From the NCBI GenBank assembly GCA_913060495.1, contig CAJXRP010000002.1:177110-241109 (forward strand): 64,000 bases of DNA, given 5' to 3'. Shown here piece by piece: positions 16,072 through 24,807 of the stretch (position 1 is the first letter of the stretch; each line of letters starts with the position of its first letter). The translations under genes were made by a program, and so were the position numbers. This DNA comes from an uncultured Gammaproteobacteria bacterium. Lineage in GTDB: Bacteria; Pseudomonadota; Gammaproteobacteria; Pseudomonadales; Pseudohongiellaceae. Under the pieces are notes generated by a model that worked only from the letters and a program-made list of their open reading frames with translations, was not told where the DNA came from and made no database searches.

Positions 16072-17040
16072 TCAGATCACCGCGCTGTCTGATTGCTCTA
16101 CTATCATTTTGGATTGTGCGCGGATGAATTCATTGCTATCCACATTCATTTTTTGACGAAAAATTTGCAAGGTCTCTTCCTCAGGATAGGCAGCCAAAGC
16201 CTGAAACGCTTCCAGCCTAACGCCTTGATTCACATCGTCATTAAGCGCATTACGCAGTGCCTCTCGCACATCCTCTTCATGAGCCAAAGCAACTAAGGAG
16301 CGCACAGCCTGATAACGCACGCCAGGGTTGCGATCATTCTTGAGCACATGAATAAGCGCCTGATATACCTCATTACCAGCAGATACCGGTTGCAGCGCGT
16401 CTATCGCATCGAGTCGCGATGCACTACTTATGTCATTCTGGAGCGCTACTGCCATAAGGCCATGAATATTTTGGTCGGCAACGTTGCCGCTGATACGTGT
16501 CTCTGACGCAAGAGAGAAAGACAGGTCAATATCACCGGTAGTAGCGTCATAGCCATTTACCTTAAGCTGGTAGATTTCATAGTCTTCGTTGTTAACCAAT
16601 TGAAGAGGTGTAAAGTTCGCATCAACAGTAGAAGCAACCAAACCTTCGACCACTGTCGAATCAGGCGAGGTTGCCGGCGAGGCAACATAGATACCAAGCA
16701 CGAAGGTCATTGCCATGGCCGCGCCCTGAAAGGCAACAGTGAGCGGCCTCTCAGCCAAGCCATCCAACCATTGTCGGAACGAGAACAGACTGCGACTTTG
16801 CTTCTGCAGATTCTGATGCAATAGCCAGCGATTGCCTTGTAGACGGTCGGCAGTCAGTGAAGGCTGCGTGCCGATAGGAATTGCACTATCCAAACGCTGC
16901 TCGTCTTCCAACAGTTGCCGTAATTGAGAATTAGTCTCCAGATCTTTCTCAAACTGGCGCACCTCTGCAGCATCTAGATCTCCATATAAGTAGGAGATAA
17001 TGCGCAGCTGTAATTGCTCTGTATTTTCTGGAATAGTCAT
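16072..17040 (-). CDS. Membrane-anchored HEAT-repeat protein, probable anti-sigma factor
   Basis: The 322 residues have three parts. The first 90 residues form a helical domain with LYGDLDAAEVRQFEKDLETN, the pattern of anti-sigma N-termini and zinc-finger-less relatives. One membrane helix follows (about residues 103-122, AAMAMTFVLGIYVASPA). The outer-side domain carries HEAT-like repeats, e.g. NPGVRYQAVRSLVALAHEED and QGVRLEAFQALAAYPEEE. No HxxxCxxC zinc motif is present. Its start lies 14 bases after the sigma factor stop, so co-translation is likely. It is inferred to hold the sigma factor at the membrane and release it on an envelope signal sensed by the HEAT domain. Confidence 0.75.
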   Translation of the reverse strand: MTIPENTEQLQLRIISYLYGDLDAAEVRQFEKDLETNSQLRQLLEDEQRLDSAIPIGTQPSLTADRLQGNRWLLHQNLQKQSRSLFSFRQWLDGLAERPLTVAFQGAAMAMTFVLGIYVASPATSPDSTVVEGLVASTVDANFTPLQLVNNEDYEIYQLKVNGYDATTGDIDLSFSLASETRISGNVADQNIHGLMAVALQNDISSASRLDAIDALQPVSAGNEVYQALIHVLKNDRNPGVRYQAVRSLVALAHEEDVREALRNALNDDVNQGVRLEAFQALAAYPEEETLQIFRQKMNVDSNEFIRAQSKMIVEQSDSAVI

Positions 17041-17054
17041 AACTTTTTTCCTAA

Positions 17055-17708
17055 CTAGTGATATTCCCGCAATATTTCTTTCAGTTTATTTCGTGCCCTA
17101 AACAGCACAACCTTCACCGAACTATCCGTGCAGCCCATAACTTCTGCTGCTTCTCTAATCTTGAAACCTTGTTGATGACAGAGCACAAATGCTATTCGTT
17201 CGTTGTCGCTAAGTTTCAACATGGCCTTGTTAATCTGTGTATTCAGCTCGCTATCTAGAGTTGAGGATTCTGGCGATCTGCTTTCTATGTAAGTCTCTTC
17301 GTGTTCGTACTCGCTCTGAATTATCGCCAGTTTCTCCCAAGTCCGCTTCAGCTTGCGCCGATTCGACAGCGCTGTATTGACAACGATCTTATGCAACCAA
17401 GTACTGAATTTGCTCTCCAACTTAAACTTCGGCAATGCCCTGAACGCTGCCAGCATCGCATCCTGATAGATATCATTCGCATCATCCGGTGTATGGGCAA
17501 AACCCGCAGCTACAGCCAGCATCTGGCCTTCCAGCAGGCGAACGAGCCTCTCAAACGCGGCTATATTGCCCGCTTGCGCTGATCTAACCAGCTCTTCTTC
17601 AGTTTCCTTCAACAAGGAAAACCCCCAAAATTGATGCTCTTCGGCCTTTTTCGGCCCTTTTTGCTTGTTCTGTAGATTAGAGTGTACTTCCGACGAAAGG
17701 GTTAACAA
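17055..17708 (-). CDS. ECF-type RNA polymerase sigma factor
   Basis: Region 2 is visible in AAFERLVRLLEGQMLAVAAG and the DDANDIYQDAMLAAFRALPK motif, with FKLESKFSTWLHKIVVNTAL after it; region 4 in LSDNERIAFVLCHQQGFKIR and GCTDSSVKVVLFRARNKLKE. No region 1.1 or 3 exists, as in ECF sigma factors. The first TTG at 17708 gives 217 residues, but the first 30 are not conserved; the TTG at 17612, with a G-rich stretch upstream, gives 185 residues and the usual ETEEELVRSAQAGN start. It directs RNA polymerase to stress promoters, presumably including its own operon with the HEAT-repeat and DUF4097 genes. Confidence 0.9.
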   Translation of the reverse strand: MLTLSSEVHSNLQNKQKGPKKAEEHQFWGFSLLKETEEELVRSAQAGNIAAFERLVRLLEGQMLAVAAGFAHTPDDANDIYQDAMLAAFRALPKFKLESKFSTWLHKIVVNTALSNRRKLKRTWEKLAIIQSEYEHEETYIESRSPESSTLDSELNTQINKAMLKLSDNERIAFVLCHQQGFKIREAAEVMGCTDSSVKVVLFRARNKLKEILREYH

Positions 17709-17810
17709 GAGATTTAAAAAAATATCGGTCTATTTTCTCCGGGAACCACAGTTCGAATAGACATTGCCAGAGGCAGGAGAATGGACGAGGGACTTTTTAC
17801 TGAAAAAAGG

Positions 17811-17840
17811 CAAAAAAAAAGCAGAGCATGGAGCCCTGCC
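17811..17840 (-). terminator. Rho-independent terminator of the small exported gene
   Basis: Read on the minus strand, GCAGGGC-TCCAT-GCTCTGC (17821-17839) forms a seven-pair stem followed by nine T. It ends transcription of the gene at 17898-18200 and separates it from the sigma operon. Confidence 0.8.
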
Positions 17841-17897
17841 AAGTACTACCGAGTCGTTGTGGCCAGCTAATGGAGAGAAGCTTTACTGCTGTGTCTG

Positions 17898-18200
17898 CTA
17901 CTCGCTTTCTGCTTCCTCTGAAACTTGAGGAGGACTAGTAGGAGGCCGCCTACGCTGTGGACGTTGGCCGCGCTGCCCAGTTCCACGCGCCTGACGTATG
18001 CGCTTACGCTCGCGAAGCGCTTGGCGCTGTTCATCGCTTAGAGATTCAATTTGCCGCTGCCTTTCTTCACGTCGGGCTTCGCGTTGCTGCGCCTGCCCCA
18101 CATCCAGCCCCTCGGCGTCTTCCGCATCCTGCCCGTAGACTGCCGGTGCTATCAAAAAGAATCCCAACATGATGAGTACTAACCGAGAGAGTCTCAGCAT
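17898..18200 (-). CDS. Small exported arginine/glutamine-rich protein
   Basis: The 100 residues have a signal peptide (LSRLVLIMLGFFLIAPAVYG) and a highly charged mature part of about 77 residues, rich in Arg, Glu and Gln, with ESLSDEQRQALRERKRIRQA. The latter recalls the LTxEQRxxLRERRR pattern of small periplasmic CpxP/Spy-like helical proteins. The C-terminus is proline- and arginine-rich and then acidic. It lies upstream of the sigma operon but has its own terminator. The CpxP-like assignment is a guess from the pattern. Confidence 0.6.
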   Translation of the reverse strand: MLRLSRLVLIMLGFFLIAPAVYGQDAEDAEGLDVGQAQQREARREERQRQIESLSDEQRQALRERKRIRQARGTGQRGQRPQRRRPPTSPPQVSEEAESE

Positions 18201-18350
18201 TATCTAGTCTCCTCTACATAAGATGTGGCATTCGGACTGAATTTCGAGTCCAGTGCTGCTGCCGTTACTCAGTAGAACGCGTAGCTAAGTGGTCGGTTTA
18301 CAAGAGAGGAAAGATTTATTCAGAGAAAAAATAAAATCGGCAGATGCTCG

Positions 18351-19187
18351 CTAAGACTCTATCCAACTAAGAATGGTGCTAGCAAGTTGGTCCGGTTTCT
18401 CAAAAGGCAGAAGATGACCCACGTCTTCGATCTCGATGAAATCAACATTTGAAGACATCGACTGCCACTTATTCCAGGAGGAAACAGCAAGGGTATTGGA
18501 ATCCTGTGCGCGAATTGCCAAAGTAGGCACGCGAAGCTGCGGCAGTAAGCGCCAGAGATTGTGAACGAGAGTGTAACAGCGTGCCTCCCACTCTCTACTG
18601 TAGGCAAGCGTAAAGACACCCGGTTCAATCTCTCTGGTTCCGTGCTGGACGTAGTCCCACAGCACTGCATCGCTAATCTGCCGAAACACCCGTTTCGGGC
18701 GGTAGTGCTCAAAGGCTTCCTGTCGGCTGGAGAATCGATCAACGCGAGTAAGCGTCCTTTTTACTAGCGGAATAACCTCCGGCCGAAATCGTCTGAAGAA
18801 GCGGAGGCCAAGAAGATAACGACGCGGCACTAGCACCGGTTCGATGAGTACCAGAGACTTAAACAGTTCTGGGCGCTGTACTGCGGCCATTAGTATTGCA
18901 GCCGTGCCCATCGAATGACCCACACTAACAACTGGCTGTTGGAGCTCGCTAACTAATTCGCAAATATCCTCACCAAATACGTCCCATGATTGAAATGTAT
19001 CGAGCTCCGGCGGAGATTCCCATAGGGGGCGATGCAAGCTGGCAACGACTTCATGATTCTCGGCAAACGGTTTCAAGAACGCTCGATAGGCACCCGGTGG
19101 ATAGCCATTTGCAGCAGCAAAGTGCAAAGCTGAGCCTTCGCCCCCCATATGCTGGTGAGGAGCGGATAATCGAGAATTCATGGACAT
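18351..19187 (-). CDS. Alpha/beta hydrolase fold protein
   Basis: The 278 residues show the alpha/beta hydrolase layout: oxyanion-region HFAAANGYPPGAYRAFLKPF, nucleophile elbow GHSMG near residue 103, acid in the RAQDSNTLA segment and the catalytic histidine in EDVGHLLPFEKPDQ near the C-terminus. It lacks a signal peptide, so it is cytoplasmic. The substrate (an ester or a thioester) cannot be told from sequence. It is a single minus-strand gene. Confidence 0.85.
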   Translation of the reverse strand: MSMNSRLSAPHQHMGGEGSALHFAAANGYPPGAYRAFLKPFAENHEVVASLHRPLWESPPELDTFQSWDVFGEDICELVSELQQPVVSVGHSMGTAAILMAAVQRPELFKSLVLIEPVLVPRRYLLGLRFFRRFRPEVIPLVKRTLTRVDRFSSRQEAFEHYRPKRVFRQISDAVLWDYVQHGTREIEPGVFTLAYSREWEARCYTLVHNLWRLLPQLRVPTLAIRAQDSNTLAVSSWNKWQSMSSNVDFIEIEDVGHLLPFEKPDQLASTILSWIES

Positions 19188-19465
19188 AGCGGCTTACACG
19201 GAGTATTGCTCTAAGGAGGTACTATTCTGACAGAATCGCAAGACTATTTCAGTGGGAGTGATCCGCTATAAGCCTTAATAGAAGCGGATTTTCAGCATCC
19301 CCGGATTTTCGAGCTTGAAATTGGATGAATACCCTACCCTGTCTATTTACTCGATGATTAAAACAGATCAGTATAAGGACGTAGATTGCGCGCAGATGCG
19401 TGAAAACACCCATTCCCAGAGACGCTATCTTGGCACGCTCTTGGATAACAATTAGGAGAACCACT

Positions 19466-19918
19466 ATGGAGTTTGAACTTCTATATTGGCACTGGATCAT
19501 ACTGGGCCTCATTCTCATGCTCAGCGAAATTTTTCTCGGCTCCTTTTTCATATTCTGGTTCGGCGCCGCTGCACTCAGTGTAGGCATAGCGATGCTGGTT
19601 ATCCCCAACATGTCCGAGGCGGCACAGATAGTAATTTGGGGTTTTTCCTCATTGATGTTCGCCGTTGGCTGGTTCAAGTTTGTTAAGCCACTGTCACGAG
19701 ATAATACGAAGGCAGGCTTATCCAGAGAAGCACTGTTAGGGCAAATTGGACAGGTACTGGATCCTCCGAATGGTGATAAATTCGGCATGCTTCGGTTCCC
19801 AGCTCCCCTTCTGGGGTCAGATGAATGGCTCATCATATCCGAAGACAAATTGACTGCCGGAGATAGGGTCAGCGTGATCGATCTATCCGGTAACTCACTT
19901 ATAGTCGCCAAAGCATAA
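19466..19918 (+). CDS. NfeD-like membrane protein
   Basis: The 150 residues begin at ATG 19466, supported by AGGAGA at 19454-19459. Two or three membrane helices (HWIILGLILMLSEIFLGSFF, then WFGAAALSVGIAMLVI) precede a C-terminal OB-fold domain (LLGQIGQVLDPPNGDKFGML and GDRVSVIDLSGNSLIVAKA). NfeD proteins pair with SPFH/flotillin proteins in membrane-domain organisation and stress. The SPFH partner is the next gene, 61 bases downstream. Confidence 0.88.
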   Translation: MEFELLYWHWIILGLILMLSEIFLGSFFIFWFGAAALSVGIAMLVIPNMSEAAQIVIWGFSSLMFAVGWFKFVKPLSRDNTKAGLSREALLGQIGQVLDPPNGDKFGMLRFPAPLLGSDEWLIISEDKLTAGDRVSVIDLSGNSLIVAKA

Positions 19919-19979
19919 ATCGCAAAGACATAAGGAACTCTATTCTACGAGTTCAAACTTTTAGCCAAGGAGAATTACA

Positions 19980-20828
19980 ATGGAAGTTGGAACATTACTG
20001 GCCATCACGGTCGCTGCTTTCCTATTCATTACTCTCGCCCAAGGCGTTCGCCAAGTTCCGCAAGGTTTCAAGTGGGTTGTGCAACGACTGGGTAAGTACC
20101 ACAGTTCGCTAAAACCCGGGTTAAATTTCATAATCCCCTATGTGGACAGTGTCGCCTTCAAAGTCACGACAAAAGATATCGTGCTCGATATTCCCTCTCA
20201 AGAAGTTATCACCAAAGACAATGCCGTGCTTATCACCAACGCGGTCGCCTACATCAATATCGTTTCACCGGAAAAAGCCGTCTACGGTGTAGAGAACTAT
20301 GTCATAGCAATTCAAACCTTAGTCCAAACGTCCTTGCGCTCCATCGTCGGCGAGATGAGCCTAGACGACGCCCTCTCATCCAGAGATCACATCAAGGCGA
20401 AGCTGAAGGCTGCAATTTCCGATGACATCGCAGATTGGGGCATTACCCTAAAGACCGTAGAAATCCAGGACATCAACCCATCCGGCACTATGCAGAGCGC
20501 AATGGAAGAACAGGCCGCCGCAGAGCGAGCCCGAAGAGCAACAGTTACACGGGCAGATGGCGACAAACAAGCGGCAATCTTACAGGCTGAAGGTATGCTC
20601 GAGGCATCGAAGCGCGAGGCGGAGGGACAGGTAATTCTAGCCGAAGCCAGCAAGCGCTCTATCAGTCTTGTTACTGAGGCGATCGGCGACAAAGAAATGC
20701 CTGTGGTCTATCTACTAGGTGAGAAGTACATTAGCTCGCTGCAAAATCTCTCGGATTCCGACAATTCGAAATTTATAGTATTTCCTGCCGATATTCCGGC
20801 AGCGATCAAAGGCCTAATGGGCCGCTAG
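19980..20828 (+). CDS. qmcA: SPFH/Band 7 protein (QmcA-like, slipin family)
   Basis: The 282 residues have an N-terminal membrane helix (LLAITVAAFLFITLA), then the SPFH core beginning RQVPQGFKWVVQRLGKYHSS and a long helical coiled-coil region with ADGDKQAAILQAEGMLEASK. The protein anchors to the inner membrane and forms large oligomeric assemblies around proteases or lipids. E. coli QmcA is also encoded with an NfeD-like protein (YbbK/YbbJ), and the same pairing is seen here. AAGGAGA five bases before ATG gives a strong start. Confidence 0.88.
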   Translation: MEVGTLLAITVAAFLFITLAQGVRQVPQGFKWVVQRLGKYHSSLKPGLNFIIPYVDSVAFKVTTKDIVLDIPSQEVITKDNAVLITNAVAYINIVSPEKAVYGVENYVIAIQTLVQTSLRSIVGEMSLDDALSSRDHIKAKLKAAISDDIADWGITLKTVEIQDINPSGTMQSAMEEQAAAERARRATVTRADGDKQAAILQAEGMLEASKREAEGQVILAEASKRSISLVTEAIGDKEMPVVYLLGEKYISSLQNLSDSDNSKFIVFPADIPAAIKGLMGR

Positions 20829-20888
20829 TCGGCAGCAATGAAACCAGGTAAGAAATTGTAGAGCTGCTAGGGGAGATGCAGGGCTTAG

Positions 20889-21782
20889 TTAGCGCGTGTA
20901 CTTTAGCAGTGTACGCTCAGTGATAATCTTAATATCGCTACCCGCGCGCTTCAGCAGCAAGGCTTTCTCTATCTTTCGGCCATGACTAGTGTACAACCAA
21001 TCACGACTGGCTAAGGTCCCTATCACTAAGTAGTCCACGCTCTTGTTCACGCTGGAATTAGTCTCGGCACCCAGACAGCACAGCATGGTATCCACCGATT
21101 CTCTGTCACCGCTAACGAAATCACCGGTTAGGCAGAATATCGATCCCGCCAGCTTCAGACTGTCTACCGAATCCTCCCAGACTTCTGTGGACGCCTCATA
21201 ACTCAGACCAGACTCATCAGTATCCGTGCCGGTAACTTGGCGCACCGTAGCCAATAGATCTTCACGCTCTTCATCGGTGATGATTCCGTCTTCGAGTATG
21301 ACAGCTAAGCGTTGCACGATAACACTCGCCGGCCATATCTCGCGCACCGATTCGTTGCTCTCAAGCCAGGAAGAAATTCCGGTTATCTCCTGATCATTCA
21401 GCACCCCATCAGAGGCGGTTCCAGTAAGAAAACCGATCAGTTCTTCGATATGGCCAACACTTTCGAGGGTTTCGGAGTTTTTGTCGGTGATGATCTGATT
21501 GATGCTCGCCTGCATCTGTTGCAACTCATCAGGACTAATTTTCCCATCTTCTAAGATTTCGCCCACCTGAGTGAGAATAGCTAAAACATTCTCGTCTTCG
21601 GAAAGATGTTCTTGCGATTGTAGCCAGGAATCGAGAAACAGTAACTCCATCTCATTGAGACGCTGATCTACGACAACACCCGCCAGAATGCCTTTCAAGC
21701 CATACAGCGCCCTGTCCTTCTCGTTGCTAAAGCTAAAAGCACGCTCGAGAGGCTGACTGTCAATTTCTTTGCTAATGTCCAC
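20889..21782 (-). CDS. BRCT-domain protein with duplicated TerB/EF-hand-like helical domain
   Basis: The last 85 of 297 residues form a BRCT domain (FCLTGDFVSGDRESVDTMLC, VDYLVIGTLASRDW, a conserved Trp and GRKIEKALLLKRAG). This resembles the BRCT domain of LigA and of bacterial NAD-ligase-like proteins. The first 200 residues contain two tandem copies of a helical unit of about 90 residues ending in ILEDGKISPDELQQM and ILEDGIITDEEREDL, which recall TerB-like or EF-hand-like acidic loops. No nuclease or ligase domain is present. A role in DNA damage or tellurite-type stress is conjecture. It is a single gene upstream of the TonB receptor terminator. Confidence 0.75.
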   Translation of the reverse strand: MDISKEIDSQPLERAFSFSNEKDRALYGLKGILAGVVVDQRLNEMELLFLDSWLQSQEHLSEDENVLAILTQVGEILEDGKISPDELQQMQASINQIITDKNSETLESVGHIEELIGFLTGTASDGVLNDQEITGISSWLESNESVREIWPASVIVQRLAVILEDGIITDEEREDLLATVRQVTGTDTDESGLSYEASTEVWEDSVDSLKLAGSIFCLTGDFVSGDRESVDTMLCCLGAETNSSVNKSVDYLVIGTLASRDWLYTSHGRKIEKALLLKRAGSDIKIITERTLLKYTR

Positions 21783-21885
21783 GTGTAACGACCTGATTCG
21801 TTTTTCTTAGAGGCAATCATAAGACTTTACTATATTGCTGTCGAAGCATTTGATTGGATATCTCCACTTGAATAGCCCTAGATGC

Positions 21886-21910
21886 AAAAACCCGCCGGGT
21901 GGCGGGTTTT
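21886..21910 (-). terminator. Rho-independent terminator of the TonB receptor gene
   Basis: AAAACCCGCC-GGGT-GGCGGGTTTT is a perfect ten-pair inverted repeat ending in T4 on either strand, directly after the receptor stop codon on the minus strand. Confidence 0.88.
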
Positions 21911-21948
21911 CAGGACTCAAACTGAATCAGCTACGAGAGTAAATTAGT

Positions 21949-24129
21949 TTAAAAAGTACCATTGATTTTCAGCGATACTACACGCCCGGACGTGGCACAT
22001 TGATCTTCTATCTCTTCCAATATTCCAGAGGCAACACGTCCAATAAAGCGCTGCCTCTCGCGGCACTGTAAGTTGCTGGTCGCATTTCTCGCATCGAAGC
22101 GGTAGGTAGTGCCCCGAGAATCTACGAACTGTACGAAAGCATTCGTATTCGGCTCACCAATAAAGTCCGCTACGTCATCAATATCGTAGACCTTCTCATT
22201 GCTATCAAAACGGTTGCTCCACTCAAGTCCATAGTTCATGTTCCACTGCGGCACATCGTGACGAAATCCCAAATTGAAACGACCGCGCCCCATGCGCGCG
22301 AAACGGCGATCAATACCTAGGAAGGGATCCCTGATATTAGAATCCTGTACATTCAGCCGCGATGTCACTAGCAGGTTCGGCAAATTAATCATGCGCATAC
22401 GAATACTTCCGCTGATCGTCATGCCGTACATGTCACCCTCACCGATATTGCCATTGGCCGACTGCAAATCGTCTTCAGAGGGAGAAACATCAATTCGGTC
22501 AATCTTGTCGTAGTGCTTATGATAGTAGATATTCGCATCCACCACGCCGACGTCGTTCGGCAAACGATACTGGGCATTTATATCGTACTTCCAGAACCAC
22601 TCCTGACGCAGGTTCTCGTTACCAAACAGCGTGTTGGAATCGTTGTCCTGATCATCATTCACCGCGACGAAGTCACTGAAGCTCAGCTGCCTAACAACCT
22701 TCTCGATAGAACCCCGAAGCTGCAGCTGTGGCGTTAAGTTATAGCGTAAATCTACCTTCGGTTTCACGAAGTCAAAGTCGCGCTTCCTGTTAACGTCGCC
22801 AGACTGGCTTATCTCAGATAGCTCATACAATAAGGTACTTTCCAGCGATACACGGGAATTAATTATCCAGTTATGAATAAGGAAGGGCTCGTAGCGAATC
22901 TCTTCCACCGTAGAATTCGCATTCGTAAGTGTCTGAGGCACCAATCCGCCAAAGGCAGCTGACGGAGTTCCTGTAGCGCTAGGCAAACCTAGCGCTAGGC
23001 TCGAGTCCAGCGTCGTCTGTGCGCGCTCCGCACCAAACTCGATATCCTGTCCATCGAAAATCCCCATGGTATAGGAGCCACGTACGATGCGTTCTGTGGT
23101 GATGCTTGCAGAGTCGAGAAAGAGATCCTTGGACTCGCCGCCACCCGCAAACACTTCGTATCGTTCACGCGTCGAAGCTCGGTTGTTACGATTACTAATA
23201 AAGAGAACCTTGAAACGACTACCACTGTCAGTCAGGTACTCGTAGTCGCCACCGATCTCCCAGTTATCCCGCTCACCCGGAAGCTCTTCGCGCTCGGTGT
23301 AAGTTGTATTAGGCGAGACTCGCAGGTTCGTGGTGTAGCGCATCACATCCGTTGGATTATCGTTCTGTGAATACAGCGCATTTAATCGCACACTGCTCTT
23401 TGGGCTTATCTCATAGCCAAGATTTACACTGTAATCGTAGCTAGTCTGTTCTCGCGTTCTCTCTTCACGCACCTCATCGTTCACAGAAAAATCCCCAAGG
23501 ATACTGCTCTCCTTGCTGAGGCGATGATCGTAGCGAGGCTCCGCAGTAGCGCTTAGCACATATTCAAACGCACCACTCTGACCACTATAAGAGAGCGAGC
23601 CACCCGGCTGAGTATTGCCATCCAGATAACGATCCATATTCACTTCATAGCTGAGGTTGTTTGAGGAGAGCTGCTCGAACAACACTACATTTACCACCTG
23701 ACCACTGCCGCGCACATCGAGATCCCCCGAGGTGCCGCGAATGATTTCGATATAGTCGACTTGATCGGCGGTGATACGGTCCATCTGACCACTCGCCTGA
23801 TTGTTCTTTCCAGCCGTGCGCTTGCCGTTAATTAGAACCTGGCTGCCGCCACTGCCGCTGCCAAGTCCCCTGCCACCGTTGCCGCCTCCCTGACGTGGTC
23901 CTCCACCGAAACTTCCACCACCTGTAGCCGATCCGACGCCGGGAATTCGATCCAACATATCCTGCGCGGTAACCGGATTGAACTCTGTGAAGTAAGACGC
24001 TGGGTAGAGCACCGTAGAGTCATCGCCGACGTTGTCCTGAGCGTTCGTGACCTGGCCCATGATCAATAGCAGAATGAGTGTGGCAATGCGGGTCAGGATA
24101 TTGCCTGAAGAAAGGTAGTTTCTGCACAT
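21949..24129 (-). CDS. TonB-dependent outer-membrane receptor with glycine-rich plug
   Basis: The ATG at 24129 gives about 726 residues beginning with a signal peptide (LTRIATLILLLIMGQVTNA); the frame is open to 24177 but the extra residues look non-coding. The plug domain has QDMLDRIPGVG, a glycine-rich loop of about 30 residues (GGGSFGGGPRQGGGNGG), then QVLINGKRTAGK and VDYIEIIRGTSGDLDVRGSG. The remainder is a 22-strand-type beta barrel ending in Phe (LKINGTF), as BamA substrates do. No siderophore- or cobalamin-specific feature is visible. It is monocistronic with its own terminator, and two copies of ACAAATTGT lie upstream. Confidence 0.88.
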   Translation of the reverse strand: MCRNYLSSGNILTRIATLILLLIMGQVTNAQDNVGDDSTVLYPASYFTEFNPVTAQDMLDRIPGVGSATGGGSFGGGPRQGGGNGGRGLGSGSGGSQVLINGKRTAGKNNQASGQMDRITADQVDYIEIIRGTSGDLDVRGSGQVVNVVLFEQLSSNNLSYEVNMDRYLDGNTQPGGSLSYSGQSGAFEYVLSATAEPRYDHRLSKESSILGDFSVNDEVREERTREQTSYDYSVNLGYEISPKSSVRLNALYSQNDNPTDVMRYTTNLRVSPNTTYTEREELPGERDNWEIGGDYEYLTDSGSRFKVLFISNRNNRASTRERYEVFAGGGESKDLFLDSASITTERIVRGSYTMGIFDGQDIEFGAERAQTTLDSSLALGLPSATGTPSAAFGGLVPQTLTNANSTVEEIRYEPFLIHNWIINSRVSLESTLLYELSEISQSGDVNRKRDFDFVKPKVDLRYNLTPQLQLRGSIEKVVRQLSFSDFVAVNDDQDNDSNTLFGNENLRQEWFWKYDINAQYRLPNDVGVVDANIYYHKHYDKIDRIDVSPSEDDLQSANGNIGEGDMYGMTISGSIRMRMINLPNLLVTSRLNVQDSNIRDPFLGIDRRFARMGRGRFNLGFRHDVPQWNMNYGLEWSNRFDSNEKVYDIDDVADFIGEPNTNAFVQFVDSRGTTYRFDARNATSNLQCRERQRFIGRVASGILEEIEDQCATSGRVVSLKINGTF

Positions 24130-24233
24130 AGTTAGGGTCTCATTGTGGCTTGGTGACGCTGGGACTAGCAATGTCACTAAAGGAATCTGAATTCAGGATA
24201 TCGGCTACGGCCGCTTTTTGACCCGAAATCGTT

Positions 24234-24292
24234 ACAAATTGTTGAATTCCGGATTATAGAAGAAGCTTCACGCCTCATTTGTGACAAATTGT
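24234..24292. promoter_or_regulatory. Paired ACAAATTGT sites upstream of the TonB receptor
   Basis: The nine-base palindrome ACAAATTGT occurs at 24234-24242 and 24284-24292, exactly 50 bp (about five helical turns) apart, in the 270-bp gap between the receptor (minus) and the next plus-strand gene. The spacing fits binding of one regulator at two sites on the same DNA face. No known regulator is assigned. Confidence 0.35.
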
Positions 24293-24402
24293 AGGCCATT
24301 CTGCCTCTGACACGCTTATCTGAGCGCCTGCGCTTGCTGCCCACGGGATTTCTTAATTTAGGCGGCCTGCGTTACACTTAGCGTCCTATTGAGAGTGGTT
24401 AT

Positions 24403-24747
24403 ATGAGTGACGTAGAACAAGCAATGAACAGCGAGCCAGCAAACGAAAAGTCCTTCTTTACCAAGATGTTAGCAGGCGACTACGGCCTCGCTACGACCTA
24501 CTGGGCGCTGTATTTTATCGGCGCTGGCCTATTTGCAGTGTTTGGATCCCGGGCAGTCGACGAAGAGCGCTGGGCGTCCTATCTAATTATGGTTGCTGCG
24601 ATGATGGCCTACACAGTTGTCCTGCTGATTGGCGTGCGCGCTGCCTACAAGGGACCGCAGTTGTGGAAGGTTATGTCGAGGACATCTTCCGTATTCATGA
24701 TCATCAATGTGCTTATAGGCATATCAACTCTAGGGTTTATCTACTAG
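24403..24747 (+). CDS. Small three-helix membrane protein of unknown function
   Basis: The 114 residues have a short cytoplasmic N-terminus and three membrane helices (about residues 33-48, 58-78 and 93-112), with a KGPQLWKVM loop between helices 2 and 3. No family was recognised. It lies 60 bases upstream of the thioredoxin-fold gene on the same strand and may be the first gene of the selenoprotein operon. Confidence 0.6.
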   Translation: MSDVEQAMNSEPANEKSFFTKMLAGDYGLATTYWALYFIGAGLFAVFGSRAVDEERWASYLIMVAAMMAYTVVLLIGVRAAYKGPQLWKVMSRTSSVFMIINVLIGISTLGFIY

Positions 24748-24807
24748 AACCCCCGTGAGCCGAAACCAACCCTCTCAAAATACTGACTGAACCAAGGAAA
24801 CCCTGTA

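Noticed and set aside
17769..17780. Further copy of the selC att core
   Set aside because: Only AGAGGCAGGAG matches; the TTCGA part of the T-loop is absent, so it is chance.
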